A stretch of 64,000 bases of DNA from Liolophura sinensis. Taxonomy: Eukaryota; Mollusca; Polyplacophora; Chitonida; Chitonidae. The notes beneath the pieces were generated by a model. The model worked only from the letters and a program-made list of their open reading frames with translations. It did not search any database and had not been told where the DNA came from. Location of the stretch: NCBI RefSeq assembly GCF_032854445.1, contig NC_088303.1:12841501-12905500 (forward strand), written 5' to 3'. Each line of letters starts with the position of its first letter. Within the stretch, counting starts at the first letter, position 1. Positions 1 to 10,500 of the stretch are shown piece after piece. The translations under genes were made by a program, and so were the position numbers.

Positions 1-99
1 CATAAGTCAAATTTCGGTGATTGGTGTCATAGTCATTTTGGTGTCACATCAGTCATGGTTCAGTGTCACTTCAAACATATTTCAAGACGGCTCAAAGTT

Positions 100-325
100 G
101 AGTTTAACTATTTATTTCATCGATGTTTTATGCCCGTACTCAAGAATCTTTCACTTACGATGCTTATACAAATGTGGCCAGCATTATGGTGGGAGGAAAC
201 TAGGCAGAGCCTGAAGAAACTCTTGACCACCTGCAGGTTGCTGCAAGATCTTCCCATGTGCATGTGTATGACTGGAGAGGACGCCAGCATGAGCTAGACT
301 TGAACTCACACTGACTGCATTGGTG
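100..325 (-). mobile_element. SINE remnant, 'cataatgctgg' type
   Basis: The stretch reads 'gccagcattatggtgggagga', 'ctgcaggttgctg', 'gaggacgccagcatgagctagacttgaactcaca' and 'tgcattggtgaaa'. This is the reverse complement of the element seen more completely at about 39.69-39.90 kb. Diverged and without an intact tail. No gene was seen from 1 to 540. Confidence 0.6.
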
Positions 326-579
326 AAAAAGGTTGAGTTTAAAGAATCCTAAACATACACCTATCTATGTACAAGAAGTGTTTATATCAACAAGGGTTGC
401 TTGTTAATTTCCTTGCATTGACTGAAGTGTCACTTTCAGCCATGTTTTGGTTATATATGAAGTATAAGAGCATTCTATTGTACATATGTATGCTAGGGTT
501 TTTAAATCATACTGGACAAGTTTTTAGTCATATGATGAAGAGTCATTAGGTGCATGTACATATACTGTGTCTTCTTGTG

Positions 580-780
580 GCTGGCCGAGTGCATTCGGCC
601 AAAGTACCCGCTCACATTATATTGACACCAGACGAACCAGTCCTGTTTCACTGCTCTAACCTCTCGGTGCTGACTGCCTAGCGAGGCAGCAGCAAGTACC
701 ATTTTTGAAGTCACGTGTATGACCCGACCCAGGTTTGATCTTCAACTTAGAGGCGGATGCTCTCATCAATAGGCTACCAA
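580..780 (-). mobile_element. tRNA-derived SINE fragment
   Basis: Contains 'gctgactgcctagcgaggcagc', 'gacccgacccaggtttgatctt' and 'aggcggatgctctcatcaataggctacc'. Read on the minus strand the end resembles a tRNA head (A-box-like near 770, B-box-like 'gatcaaacc' near 735). It resembles the better copies at 2290-2580 and 5330-5675. Confidence 0.5.
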
Positions 781-975
781 AGCGACTCGTTTTCTTGTAG
801 CAGGATAGTCTCAACACTGACAATAATTTAAGTTTTGCAAAACTGGAACAGCAGGGATCAAACAGTGATTGGCCTGTTATACAACCTTGCCAATCTCCAA
901 TTCTTAGACAACAACAGGTCATGTCCTGCCTACAGCAGGTAGGATGACTGAGCACTATTGCACTCATTCTTAACT

Positions 976-2289
976 TTACAGGTTGAATATATTTTCTAAA
1001 ACAGGGTTGACTTGAATGATGAAAATGTGACTTTGACTATAAAAGAGTCTGACGTCCACAACTTTCATGAGATATGCAAAGGTGACAGGAAGATAACATT
1101 TAAAGTGAACATAAAGTCAGCCAATAAATCTGAAATAATTAATAAAGCAGTATTCCAAAAATGTTCTAAAAATATTTCCAAAAATTCTACACCCCTTATC
1201 AACACAATAAATAGCAAACAATCGCCAGCACCCAGTCACTTACTTGGTGACGACATTTTGCTATGTTATAGCCATGTACAGTGACGTCACGCAGCTAGGA
1301 GCCCTTCCATACCGTCGGTATTAGACAATGTGAGCATGAGAAAATACAAACAAAAACGCATTGTACCCAACCCAAAGTCTCACCTCTACTCCGTGTTCAA
1401 AGTGCCAATGATTCTTTTAGTTTGGCCCTTGGTCATGGCAATGTTCGACACAAGCGTTATACACGTATTTTAGCGGTCCTGCTAGTCCTCGTCCTGCACG
1501 GGTGTAAACATTAGACCTAGCTGGCTGTACCAACTTCAGGGAATTTACCCAATATATCAGGGCTTTCTGATTTATAACACGTTCATTCTCTTTCAATGAA
1601 TCTCTCATTTAGATTTTGGGAAGACATTTTAGTAACAAATCTGACTCTGCTATGGAAAAATTATGCAAAGTCACAATATTTTTCTTCCAGCAATGACTCT
1701 TCCCAGGCAGTTTCCTTGCTGGCTCACCTGCCCAACATGTACACACGTGACGCGGGTAGGTGTTCTCAGTTCCCTGCTTATAAATATGTGGTCCAAAATG
1801 CATTAGCTTAACACATCAACTAACTACAAAATCAAATTTATTGCATCGACATCTGTCTATCAACCATAAGAAACCACACTGACAATCGAGAGGTAATAGC
1901 TTTTTTGACGTGACAGTTGATTATCATGTGAGGCTTTCAGTGAAAAAGATTGGGCTTCTACAACATGGCTACTCTGAGTGAATTGTCTATCAGTGTCATA
2001 TCTGCAATGCTGAACTTCATCTTCTTGGCTTTCAAAACTTAATAAAATTTGTTACATATTTTTCTGCAATAACTGTGCCCTATATCTTTTTTTCTACGTA
2101 TATATAGTGGCAGACTTTATGTTCACTATAAAATCGGGGCCAGTATCAGTATATATAGATCTTCTGATTTAGCCCCATAGACAACTGTATCCATAGCTTG
2201 TAATGGTAGTGAGGACCTGTCAAACACCTCGCATTCATTTTATTGATATCATATGTTTACTTCCCAGCTCACAATTATGACATTGCAAC
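976..2289. other. Stretch without recognised gene; one palindromic CRE-like site
   Basis: No ORF here can be tied to a family. A 90-codon open frame at 1012-1284 is lysine/asparagine-rich and of low complexity. A perfect TGACGTCA palindrome lies at 1282-1289, a sequence bound by CREB/ATF factors in animals, but with no gene start nearby its role is unclear. The remainder is AT-rich sequence without visible structure. Confidence 0.4.
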
Positions 2290-2580
2290 AAAGAGTGAGT
2301 GAGTGAGTGTTTGGGGTTTAACGTCCTACTTAACAATTTTATAGTCATATGACGATGAAGGAGACAACTTACTTACTTACTTAAGGTAAGTAAGCCATCC
2401 TACTCGAACCATTATACTGATACGAGTCCACCAGTCGTTGCACTATCCCCTTAACGGTGAATGCCAAGCAAGGAAGTTACAACTTTTAAGGTCTTTTAAG
2501 GCGTGACCTGACCTAGGTTTGATCCTGGAACTACCGCCCCAAAAGCAGACGCTTTACCAACTGAGCCAGCCTCAGATCCA
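2290..2580 (-). mobile_element. tRNA-derived SINE (ggtttaacgtc type)
   Basis: Starts with a (gagt)n run and 'ggggtttaacgtcctac', has the body 'agtcatatgacgatgaagga', 'ccattatactgatacgagtccaccagtcgttgcac' and 'gccaagcaaggaagttacaactt', and ends 'gcagacgctttaccaactgagccagcc'. On the minus strand that end is a tRNA-like head with A box (tggctcagttggtaaagcg) and B box (ggatcaaacc), so the element is transcribed leftward. An internal 'acttacttacttacttaaggtaagtaag' is a small palindrome specific to this copy. It lies downstream of the MPV17-like gene. Confidence 0.8.
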
Positions 2581-2868
2581 GCCTCACGGCAAGGACAGAT
2601 CAACATCACATCAGACAGTAATACCTTGTAACACTGTTGACAGTGCCTTTCAATCAATGTCTGACGTAACAATGCAGTAAGTTCCTGCTTCACATTAGCC
2701 CCACCTAACCGGATTAAAAAAATATGTTGCCGTCCCATTACAGAACATCACAAACAACTTTTCTTTACACATATTGCACTTTTAATGTATACTTACGTAT
2801 TATTATAACATAAAACTAATGAGTTCATAAAAGATTTTACCTAACAAAATTTCCTAACAAAAGCATTG

Positions 2869-3747
2869 TCAAGCAAATGAACAACAACTAAGTATATCCT
2901 GTAATCCTATAGATGATGTTATGGATGCTGTATTCTGGGTACTAAGGCCTGATGTCTCCAGGTCACCCTCCTCATGGATAGAATCTGGTTTACAACAAAT
3001 GTCCTTCTTTTTCACACTGTTCAACTCTTTTTTGTCTTGCTTATAGCTGACGTAAGGATAATAACAGTCAAATCCTAATGAAATGGCACTGTCATAAAGC
3101 ACTCTGAACCTAGTGGGCAGAAACAGAAAGTTGATGAACTGGGCTGGTGGCCAAATAAGCCACTCAGCAGTATACAGGGTAGATCCCTTCGCCCACAGGC
3201 TCCTGGCAACTGATTGAGCAGATGTGTGCTCCAGGGCTCCCAGGGTGACAAGAAATATTGCTATAACAATAGGAGAACAGACAAGCTGATCCAGCAGTAT
3301 CTTCTTGGCCACAGTTTTAAATGTGCGCCCAGGTAAGCATCTGTCTAGGTGGATGTACCAGTAATGACAGGCTGCACCAATTGGCACGCCAGTCAAAGCA
3401 ATATTCCGTGTGCGCACAAAGTTTTGAGCCTCCATTCTGCGACAGGTAAGTTCATATTGCTGCTGAAGAGAGTCTCCAAGGCCAGATGAGCAGGCAGATA
3501 TCACTGTATTTGTCACCAACAGGTACCTGGTAAACATCACATGTTTGCCTCTCCGTACCGACTTCGTCACGATCTTGTAGGACAGAGTGGCTACATTTCG
3601 AAACTGCTTCCATACAACATTCACAGCCCTGAAAAGATATACACACAGGAACCATTCAATTTGCTGTAGTTCAACAAAGTGTCCTGTGTACAATCTAGTA
3701 CGTGTACATGTACATGTTGTATTTGCATTGGACTTGCCACCGCACAT
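2869..3747 (-). CDS. MPV17L2: MPV17/PMP22-family membrane protein, MPV17L2-like (5' end uncertain)
   Basis: The open frame encodes an MPV17/PMP22-family protein. These are small multi-span proteins, mostly of the mitochondrial inner membrane; vertebrate MPV17L2 is linked to mitochondrial ribosome assembly. Family features visible in order are RYLLVTNT near the start, a GD/DSLQQ segment, HYWYIHLDR, a KKILLDQL..SP segment, and the C-terminal signature WPPAQFINFLF-P-RFRVLYDS followed by G-D-YYPYVSYK. The last is the strongest evidence. Length from RYLLV to the stop (2869) suits the family, apart from a longer polar C-terminal tail. A good acceptor (tcttttcag on the minus strand) ends at 3629, so the true exon is probably 2869-3628, with codons before AVNVVWKQF in an upstream exon I could not locate. 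The frame stays open to an ATG at 3747, but residues above 3628 (Thr/Cys-rich, unlike the family) are probably intronic. A first in-frame ATG inside the exon lies at 3537. A possible ATTAAA poly(A) signal lies at 2781-2786. Confidence 0.85.
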   Translation of the reverse strand: MCGGKSNANTTCTCTRTRLYTGHFVELQQIEWFLCVYLFRAVNVVWKQFRNVATLSYKIVTKSVRRGKHVMFTRYLLVTNTVISACSSGLGDSLQQQYELTCRRMEAQNFVRTRNIALTGVPIGAACHYWYIHLDRCLPGRTFKTVAKKILLDQLVCSPIVIAIFLVTLGALEHTSAQSVARSLWAKGSTLYTAEWLIWPPAQFINFLFLPTRFRVLYDSAISLGFDCYYPYVSYKQDKKELNSVKKKDICCKPDSIHEEGDLETSGLSTQNTASITSSIGLQDILSCCSFA

Positions 3748-3749
3748 TG

Positions 3750-4485
3750 TGTCTTATTTTGCAAATTTGCCTTTGCCAGGGGAATGCCTTAGCCTGCATT
3801 AGTGTGTCAGACAGCAACTTTACAGAATGTTGATCACGGATTTGGAGGAATTTTGTGCAAAATTTCTCCTTGGGTAGAGCCCCAGTTTTTGGTTAAGATT
3901 AAAATTTTGTTTGATTTTTAATGACTTTTTTTTAACACAGATATTTAGGACAGAGTATTGTCCCTTAATTATTCTGTAGCACAGGAATTTGTACATTTTG
4001 CTGTGGCAGAGGTTGGCGTTCTTCGAATGCCATTTAGTTATTTGGTGTTTGTTTAATGCCATACTCAAGAATTTATGACTTGCATGCTGGTGATCAGTTT
4101 TATGGGTGGAGGAAACTGGAGTGTTCAGCATAAACCACAGACCTTTGGCGAGTTAACATTTTAGGAACATCCTCACCTGATACATTATGCACAGATATGC
4201 CCACCATACTGGTGGAAGCAAAATAGTCTTCAATGAACACTAAACTGTGGAAGTGGCGACACAAGTGCTTCCGACAATTTAATGCCACCTAGACCCTTAA
4301 ACAGTGACATCTGGTATATGTAAATATGACAACTTGTCCATGGCACCTAGTGGACGCTTTCATTGCTGTAATACATCTATACTTAAAGGAAGTACTGGCA
4401 TACACATTAGGACAGAGTGGTCAGCGGAGGTGGGGAGAAAGCAGTAGCTTTTACATCGCTATCTTTTATTTACACTAGTCCTAGA
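3750..4485. other. Upstream of MPV17-like gene; SINE remnant at about 4035-4290
   Basis: From 4040 to 4290 the sequence carries 'gtttaatgccatactcaagaattt', 'gtgggaggaaactgga', 'gcacagatatgcccaccatactggtgg' and 'cttcaatgaacactaaactgtgg'. Similar phrases recur at 63.48-63.61 kb and 25.14-25.21 kb, so this is a dispersed repeat. The missing first exon of the MPV17-like gene may lie in this stretch or further right, but I could not place it. Confidence 0.45.
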
Positions 4486-4493
4486 TGGACTAG

Positions 4494-5284
4494 GTGCTTG
4501 AACAGTGTTAAGTTTGACATTTTGTGTTCACAATTGTTTAAGCCAGTTGTTTTTGTAATTGAACAAGTCTTGTGTAAATGATAGTCCATCTAAATGGACT
4601 CAGTGTGCTATTTAAAAATTCTGAAATTCTTCGTAACATCCATGAATGACTCTGAAAAAGCATGACATGGATTTAAAAACTCCGATCTCCTTCCAACTTA
4701 AGGTAATCCAACTCACTTCCTCTGTCCATTTATATATAATTTTCCGGTGGAATCTCTAATGCTATCCTCTTAATTTACTACCCACATCAATGGAACTAAT
4801 TCACTTGCTACCTTGTGGTCACACTGACCGCTGGAGCTTCAGCGGTACTGATTGCCTTGCCGCAAACAGCCATTTTGAAGTGTCACATGACCTATTTCGG
4901 GGTTTAACATGCAACTGAGTTTAGGCATTGGCATCCTCAAGAAAACTATTTTATTTCCATTGTCATTTGCAAGAACAATTTTAATCTTTGTAATTTAAAC
5001 CAAACAGGCATAAAAAGAACGTGTACTTTTAGTGCAGGTTAGTTTGTGTGCAGTTATGCAGACTTCATTGAAATCGGCCCCAATGAGTTGGAGTGCGCAG
5101 ATCTGCAGCGACTTGTTTGAAAGATGGTGATGGACTCAGTGTTATGATGAATCTCAGAATATTAAAATAGCACAATGAGTCGATTTAGATGGACTATCAC
5201 TTACACAAGACTTGTTCAATAACAAAGACAGGTGGCCTAAACAATGGTGAACACAAAATGTCAAACTTAACACTGTTCAAGCAC
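4494..5284. mobile_element. Foldback element with long terminal inverted repeats (~800 bp)
   Basis: The left arm begins 'gtgcttgaacagtgttaag' at 4494 and continues through 'tttgacattttgtgttcac', 'gaacaagtcttgtgtaa' and 'gatagtccatctaaatgga'. The right arm, ending at 5284, is the reverse complement of these in reverse order, over about 125-150 bases each with some mismatches. The centre (about 4640-5120) has no ORF. It contains a SINE-like fragment around 4800-4910. This is the architecture of a non-autonomous foldback DNA transposon or long-arm MITE. No clear target-site duplication was seen. Confidence 0.75.
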
Positions 5285-5324
5285 TGAGACAGCTCAAAGA
5301 GACTGCTCATAGGCCAGTATACTG

Positions 5325-5675
5325 ACAGGGTGAGCGCTTGGGGTTTAACGTCGTACTCAACAATTTTTCAGTCATGTGACGACAAAGGAATCCTTAGGGT
5401 GTATGTAACGTGCCTCCATGTCGCAGGACGGATTTCCACCACTCTTTTATCTAGTGCTGCTTCACTGAGATGACTTACCAGAGGCAAGTAGGCCGCTCCG
5501 CCCGAGCCATTATACTGATACGGGTCAATCAGTCGTTGCACTATCCGCTTTATGCTGAATGCCAAGCGAGGAAGTTACAACTTCCTCTTTTAAAGTCTTA
5601 GGTGTGACTTGACCCTGGATTGATCCTGTATCTACTGCTCCCGAAGCAGACGCTCTACCAACTATGCTATCCGGA
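5325..5675 (-). mobile_element. tRNA-derived SINE, near full length
   Basis: Runs from 'gcttggggtttaacgtcgtac' through 'cagtcatgtgacgacaaagg', 'gtatgtaacgtgcctccatgtcgcagg', 'cgagccattatactgatacgggtcaatcagtcgttgcac' and 'gccaagcgaggaagttac' to 'ggattgatcctgtatctactgctcccgaagcagacgctctaccaactatgctatccgg'. The right end, read on the minus strand, is a tRNA-like head with recognisable A and B boxes. This is the most complete copy of this family in the window. Confidence 0.85.
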
Positions 5676-5743
5676 CCAGTATATAGGCCAGTATAAGTAA
5701 GGAAGTAAGGGAGTGAGAATGAGACTGACCTAACTGGGCACAG

Positions 5744-6185
5744 GTCAAAACGCCCTCTGGCAAGAACGCTCTCTACCTAAACACCCTCTACCTAAATGTC
5801 ATGGGTCCAACGTGTGCACGGTTGACGGTGTACAACAATAACATTGGTCAGTCCTTGAGCATCTCTGTAAGCCTAGGTATTTTTGGAAGTACACAACAAA
5901 CATCAGTAGGCCTGTGTAATCTTTGTCAGAAATATCATGTCCACAACAGACCGCCGTGTTCATTTCTCTATAAAACAACAATAATATTTACATGCAATCA
6001 GTTTACAAACTTCAACGTCCAGAAATAATGTAAAAAGCTGTATTTAACAATAGCAACATTTAACAACTTTTATAGGCCATATATATACAGGATACAATAT
6101 GATCGCAGACATACATCGAAGCCTATGTTGTTAGCTTGAACATGCATTATATATAGAGGGCGTTCTGGCTTGAGGACGTTCTGAC
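5744..6185. mobile_element. MITE-like element with ~31-bp inverted ends
   Basis: The left end (5744-5774, 'gtcaaaacgccctct...aagaacgctctct') is an imperfect reverse complement of the right end (6155-6185, 'agagggcgttctgg...gaggacgttctgac'). The ~380 bases between have no supported gene. Lacks coding capacity, so it would be non-autonomous. Confidence 0.55.
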
Positions 6186-7599
6186 TGTAATTCACCTAAC
6201 TAACAGTTACTGCGAGTTTGACTGTGAATCACAGTAGCTGGTTGTCATTTCCAACTACAAACTAGTGTAAAAGTAAAACGTCATGTCACTTGACACAAAC
6301 GTACATGTCCTTTCACTTGAAGCCTATCACCAAACGACGAATATATGTGGTGTTTACTGGCCGTGACCATCGGCTGTGACACTGTCTTTCAGACAAATCA
6401 GGTTCCAACTCGCTCATAATATCACGCCATGATCCACGCCGTGTTAATCCTTCTGCGCAAAAGATCAGACCTAAGCTCGTACCTTTCATTTTGGTGTATA
6501 GTGCGGTAAAGGTACAAGTCTAGAGATAAGCAGAGCTTCTGCGACGGAGAGTGGTGCCAAGCACCGCGTAAACAACATGGAGGAACACAGATGAACTCGT
6601 TCCGAAATTGTTACTAACAATTTATTTTTAAAAAGTTTTGCAAAAAAGTGGCTTAAAAAGTAGAAGCAGATGAACAGTTTTATTCCTGCTGCAAAAAGCG
6701 ATTACATATACACGACGCCTAAGATTTGTACTGAAGGCAAAACTGGCAGCGTCAGATTTGGAGTGGAGCATGAATGAACTGGATCTGTGGTTGGCAGAAT
6801 GTTGTGAGTGCATGCACATGTACGTATATGCATTGCCTACCATTTTAGATTTTAAAACCAAATTTCTTTGGTAATGTTAATGCAAGATTTATGTTTAATT
6901 TTTGACATGAAGTTCTTACATTTGTTCTCACATTTGGCTTGCGGGAACCCTATATCAGTGTGTCTTTCATCATGAGTTTTTTTTATCAAATTTTCCCAAA
7001 AGGAAAGGTTGTTGCAAAGGCAGGGTTGCTGCATTTTTTGGTTACTGGCGTGCTCTATAGATGTTTATTGTAAAAAGTAGAATCTTCAATCATGTGATGC
7101 CGTAAGTACCACGCAACAGCAACTTCGACTTTACAAATCCTTAAAGAATTAATGTGCAGTATTTTGTCCTGTCAGTATTTCCCAAGGTTACTGTTGGAAG
7201 TACGAATTATACAGAAGCTCACAGTGTCACGTTATATAGTTAGATAGGTCACTCTCTGGTATGTAAATCTGTTAAAAGCAGTATGTATATATACATAAAT
7301 ATATATATATATATACACACACACATGAAGGGATGTAAATGTAAAATTTATGAGGTCTGCCTCTCTTTTTCATCCCAGTGTCTATGTCATAACAAGGCAC
7401 ATGTAATTTAGGGTAAAAGTAAGTGTCCGCTGAACCAAATCATGTCTATTGATTAGAAAGGCGGCACCACATGGCTTAGGTTATTCACCCTGTGACTTTG
7501 TGCATATGCCTGGATCTAGCTTTTGTACATTCAAGTGGTTTGACCAATATTGCTTTCAATACATACTTTCTGTTAAGCCTTAAATATTTTTGTCTTCAG
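6186..7599. other. Region between MITE and first coding exon of coiled-coil gene
   Basis: No gene recognised. A locally more GC- and CpG-rich patch around 6420-6600 is a plausible promoter or 5' exon for the coiled-coil gene that starts coding at 7667, but no transcription signal can be fixed. An (AT)n/(AC)n microsatellite lies at about 7280-7325. The acceptor 'tgtcttcag' at 7591-7599 shows that a non-coding exon must exist upstream. Confidence 0.4.
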
Positions 7600-10500
7600 G
7601 ATAAGGATTCTGAGATATACAGCAAGTACTCAGCTCAACAATCTGTAGTGAGGGTAGACTGCAGCAATGTCACTTGGCAAGACTGTGTCACCCCCATCCT
7701 GGGTTTCAAATACTGATGATCCGGATACCCTGATTACTGTCATCAAGAAACTGTCCTCAGACCTCAAAAAGAGCCAGGAAGAAACAAAACATGCAGAGGA
7801 TCAAGTAGCATGTTTGGTATCACTCATCAAGCGGTAATAAAACCATGTTTGGCATCAGTAAAATATGAAATGGTAATAAAACCATGTTTGGTATCATTTA
7901 TCACAGTAATATAAATCTTTAGGTAACAGTTTAAGTGATATTGCAGCCATTTGCAATTGCAAGTCTGTAATCTTCAAGGGGCAGTAGGAATTTATCGTGC
8001 AGTAGTGTGGGTATAATATGGCCTTGCTGAATTACCTTTCTCTGTCCCATTTAAGTGGTGCATTTTAGGAGCAAGTTCTGGATGGGTGGGATCTCTGAAA
8101 TCAGAAAATGCCTTCAGTGGGTTAAACACAAGGATATTCATGTATTCTACAGTCCACTACATGTATAACTATTTCTTTTCACTAATACAGATCCTGGCAT
8201 GGAGATAAAACAGCAACGTTACATTTAGCAAATGTTATTGGTAAGTGCATGGATATATATGAAAATGTGAAAGTACTTGCATTATTAAAGAACATTTTGT
8301 GTTACCGGTATACTGTTTGTAGAAAATGTACTAAGCCTGTGTATGCATGTATAGAAGAGAAGTTTCTACATGTAGATGGCCATGTCTCAGTTCAAGTATT
8401 ATTTTTGGCTGGTCATATTGCCTGAGATTTCAGAATTTTAGTGTACAGTTTGCAGTGTCGACTGTTTCATGTTTTGATTATTTGTACCCATCTCATTTGA
8501 TTTAGCTTGAGCATTAAAGAGCTCAGGTACATCTGAGATAATCCTCTGTCCCAGGGGCTGCTCCCACAACCCTCCAAGACATGTTATTTGATAGCTTTCA
8601 AATTTATATCCCTTGTGATGTTTTGTTTGGAATTAAAAACATCCATGTTTGATGCACAGATATTTTCCAATCATGTATAGTTACCATTCTTTTCTTTTCC
8701 TTTCAAAGACAAGACAGCACCTGGCTAAAACATAATTCAATCAAAAGCAGGATACTCAAGCATTTTAAAAAGTATCACACTTTATTATTTTAATGAGATT
8801 TCACCAAATAACATGTAGAACAAAATGACATTACTGCACAAGTGACAGGTGTGAGTCAAGGCAGCCATCTTGAGAATTTTATCCAATCAAACACGTTGCT
8901 ATCAGGTCGCGCTGCCTAAGCTGTGACGTAACCTTTACCCATTCAGTCCATGAAGTGACATATCATAACACAAAACTACTGCATAAGATATCATCTTGAG
9001 AACCTTTACAACAATTTAGTTTCGTGTGGCTGAAGAGCCATTTCGCAAAATGTTGTGGGGCAGGTCTGTATCACTTACAGACCATGACAGATGTAAAATC
9101 AGTTGATTTACAAGCCATGTAATATTCATCAGTGGTATCACAAATTATGTCAAACAGTAGCATACCGTAGACCCAAACCACTTTTGTCTCCCCAAATATG
9201 TTTCTTGTCATTCATTTTAGCATTTAGTCAGCAGTTTCTAAATAACAAATATTAGAGACAGTGCAAAATCCATTAGGGATGCCAAAGATTTATGAGAGTG
9301 AGAAGAAGGCAAAATTCTTACCGGACAACGCTTAAATTTATTAAAAATCTTAAGTAATATAATTTTTTTCTCTGAATTCATTAAAACTGAAGAATTTAAA
9401 TTTTTCTCCTGTGTCTTTCTTTCTTACAAGGGATGTGTTTTTTTCTGTTTTATTTCATATAATATAGTAAAATTGTTGAAACGCCATGTTTAAGCCGAGG
9501 TGCTTTCTCTGACGTTCGCGGTAACTTGCTCAGCACTCCTCTTCTCTTATAAGCCACCGCTACAAAATTAAGCATAAAATCCAGCGACAGTTGAAGGCCT
9601 AGATCTGCCTCAGTGGTACTTAGATTTATTTCCATTTGTTTCAGAATTGATCATGAAGCTAGTTGTACAACAATCCTATCATAATTTTGTAAATATTTAA
9701 CAGAGGTCAAAATCACCAGCACAACCCCTCCGGAGGCTACAACCTGAACCAGGAATAATTTGGCCATGCATCTGCAGCTAGACTATTGAAACAGGGTTGC
9801 TGGAGTTCCTTGTAAATGATATAGTAGGCCTGCTGAAATATTCTTCCAGTATGTCCAGTTTCTGAGAAAACTCTATTTATCACTTGGGCCTTCATTTTTG
9901 AAGTTAACAACTTTGATCTGTCATAGACTGCTGCTTAGACTATTCTACGGAAAATACCTTCGCCGTTAGAGAGCCAGAGTAAACGCTACGTCACCTTGCC
10001 CTCGATAATGGAGATGTGCTGAAGCTGTGTCATGACGAAGTTTCACTAAACTTTTACTGAGTTGAAAATATCTAAAAAAATATTTAATGCCGATTGCAGA
10101 TACTTTGAATGGTAGTCTTTTAGTTGACATAAACTTTAGTCAGGTGCTGTCTTTCACTTTAATTGTTGTAACTGCAATCTGTACAGTATGCTGCGAGACT
10201 TACAGAAGATTTTTCTTGTTTTGTTATTCATTGTAAAGTACATTTACATGTATCCTCATGAAGTTATGTGACACATACATATAGATTATTGTCTTATAGG
10301 TGTTTCTTCACCAAAGAATCACGTTGAGTCCAATGGCTACATGCAGCCGGTGAGTACAATCATTGCAGCTGTATTGTATCATCCTGATAACTTATGGGAT
10401 AAAATAAACAAAGTAATTTATTTTTACATCTGTGTTGCCTGTCGTCTAGCTTTTACTGTTGGCAATATTTTTTAAAGGAAATCATTACCCAACAGAAGTC

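Noticed and set aside
656-967. 103-codon minus-strand frame
   Set aside because: Overlaps a SINE fragment and shows no protein family features.
1012-1284. 90-codon plus-strand frame (Lys/Asn/Ile-rich)
   Set aside because: Possible exon because an AG precedes it, but no domain, no partner exon and low-complexity composition. Kept out of the gene list.
5600-5675. tRNA gene on the minus strand
   Set aside because: A and B boxes are present but the cloverleaf does not close and the sequence continues into a SINE body, so it is a SINE head.
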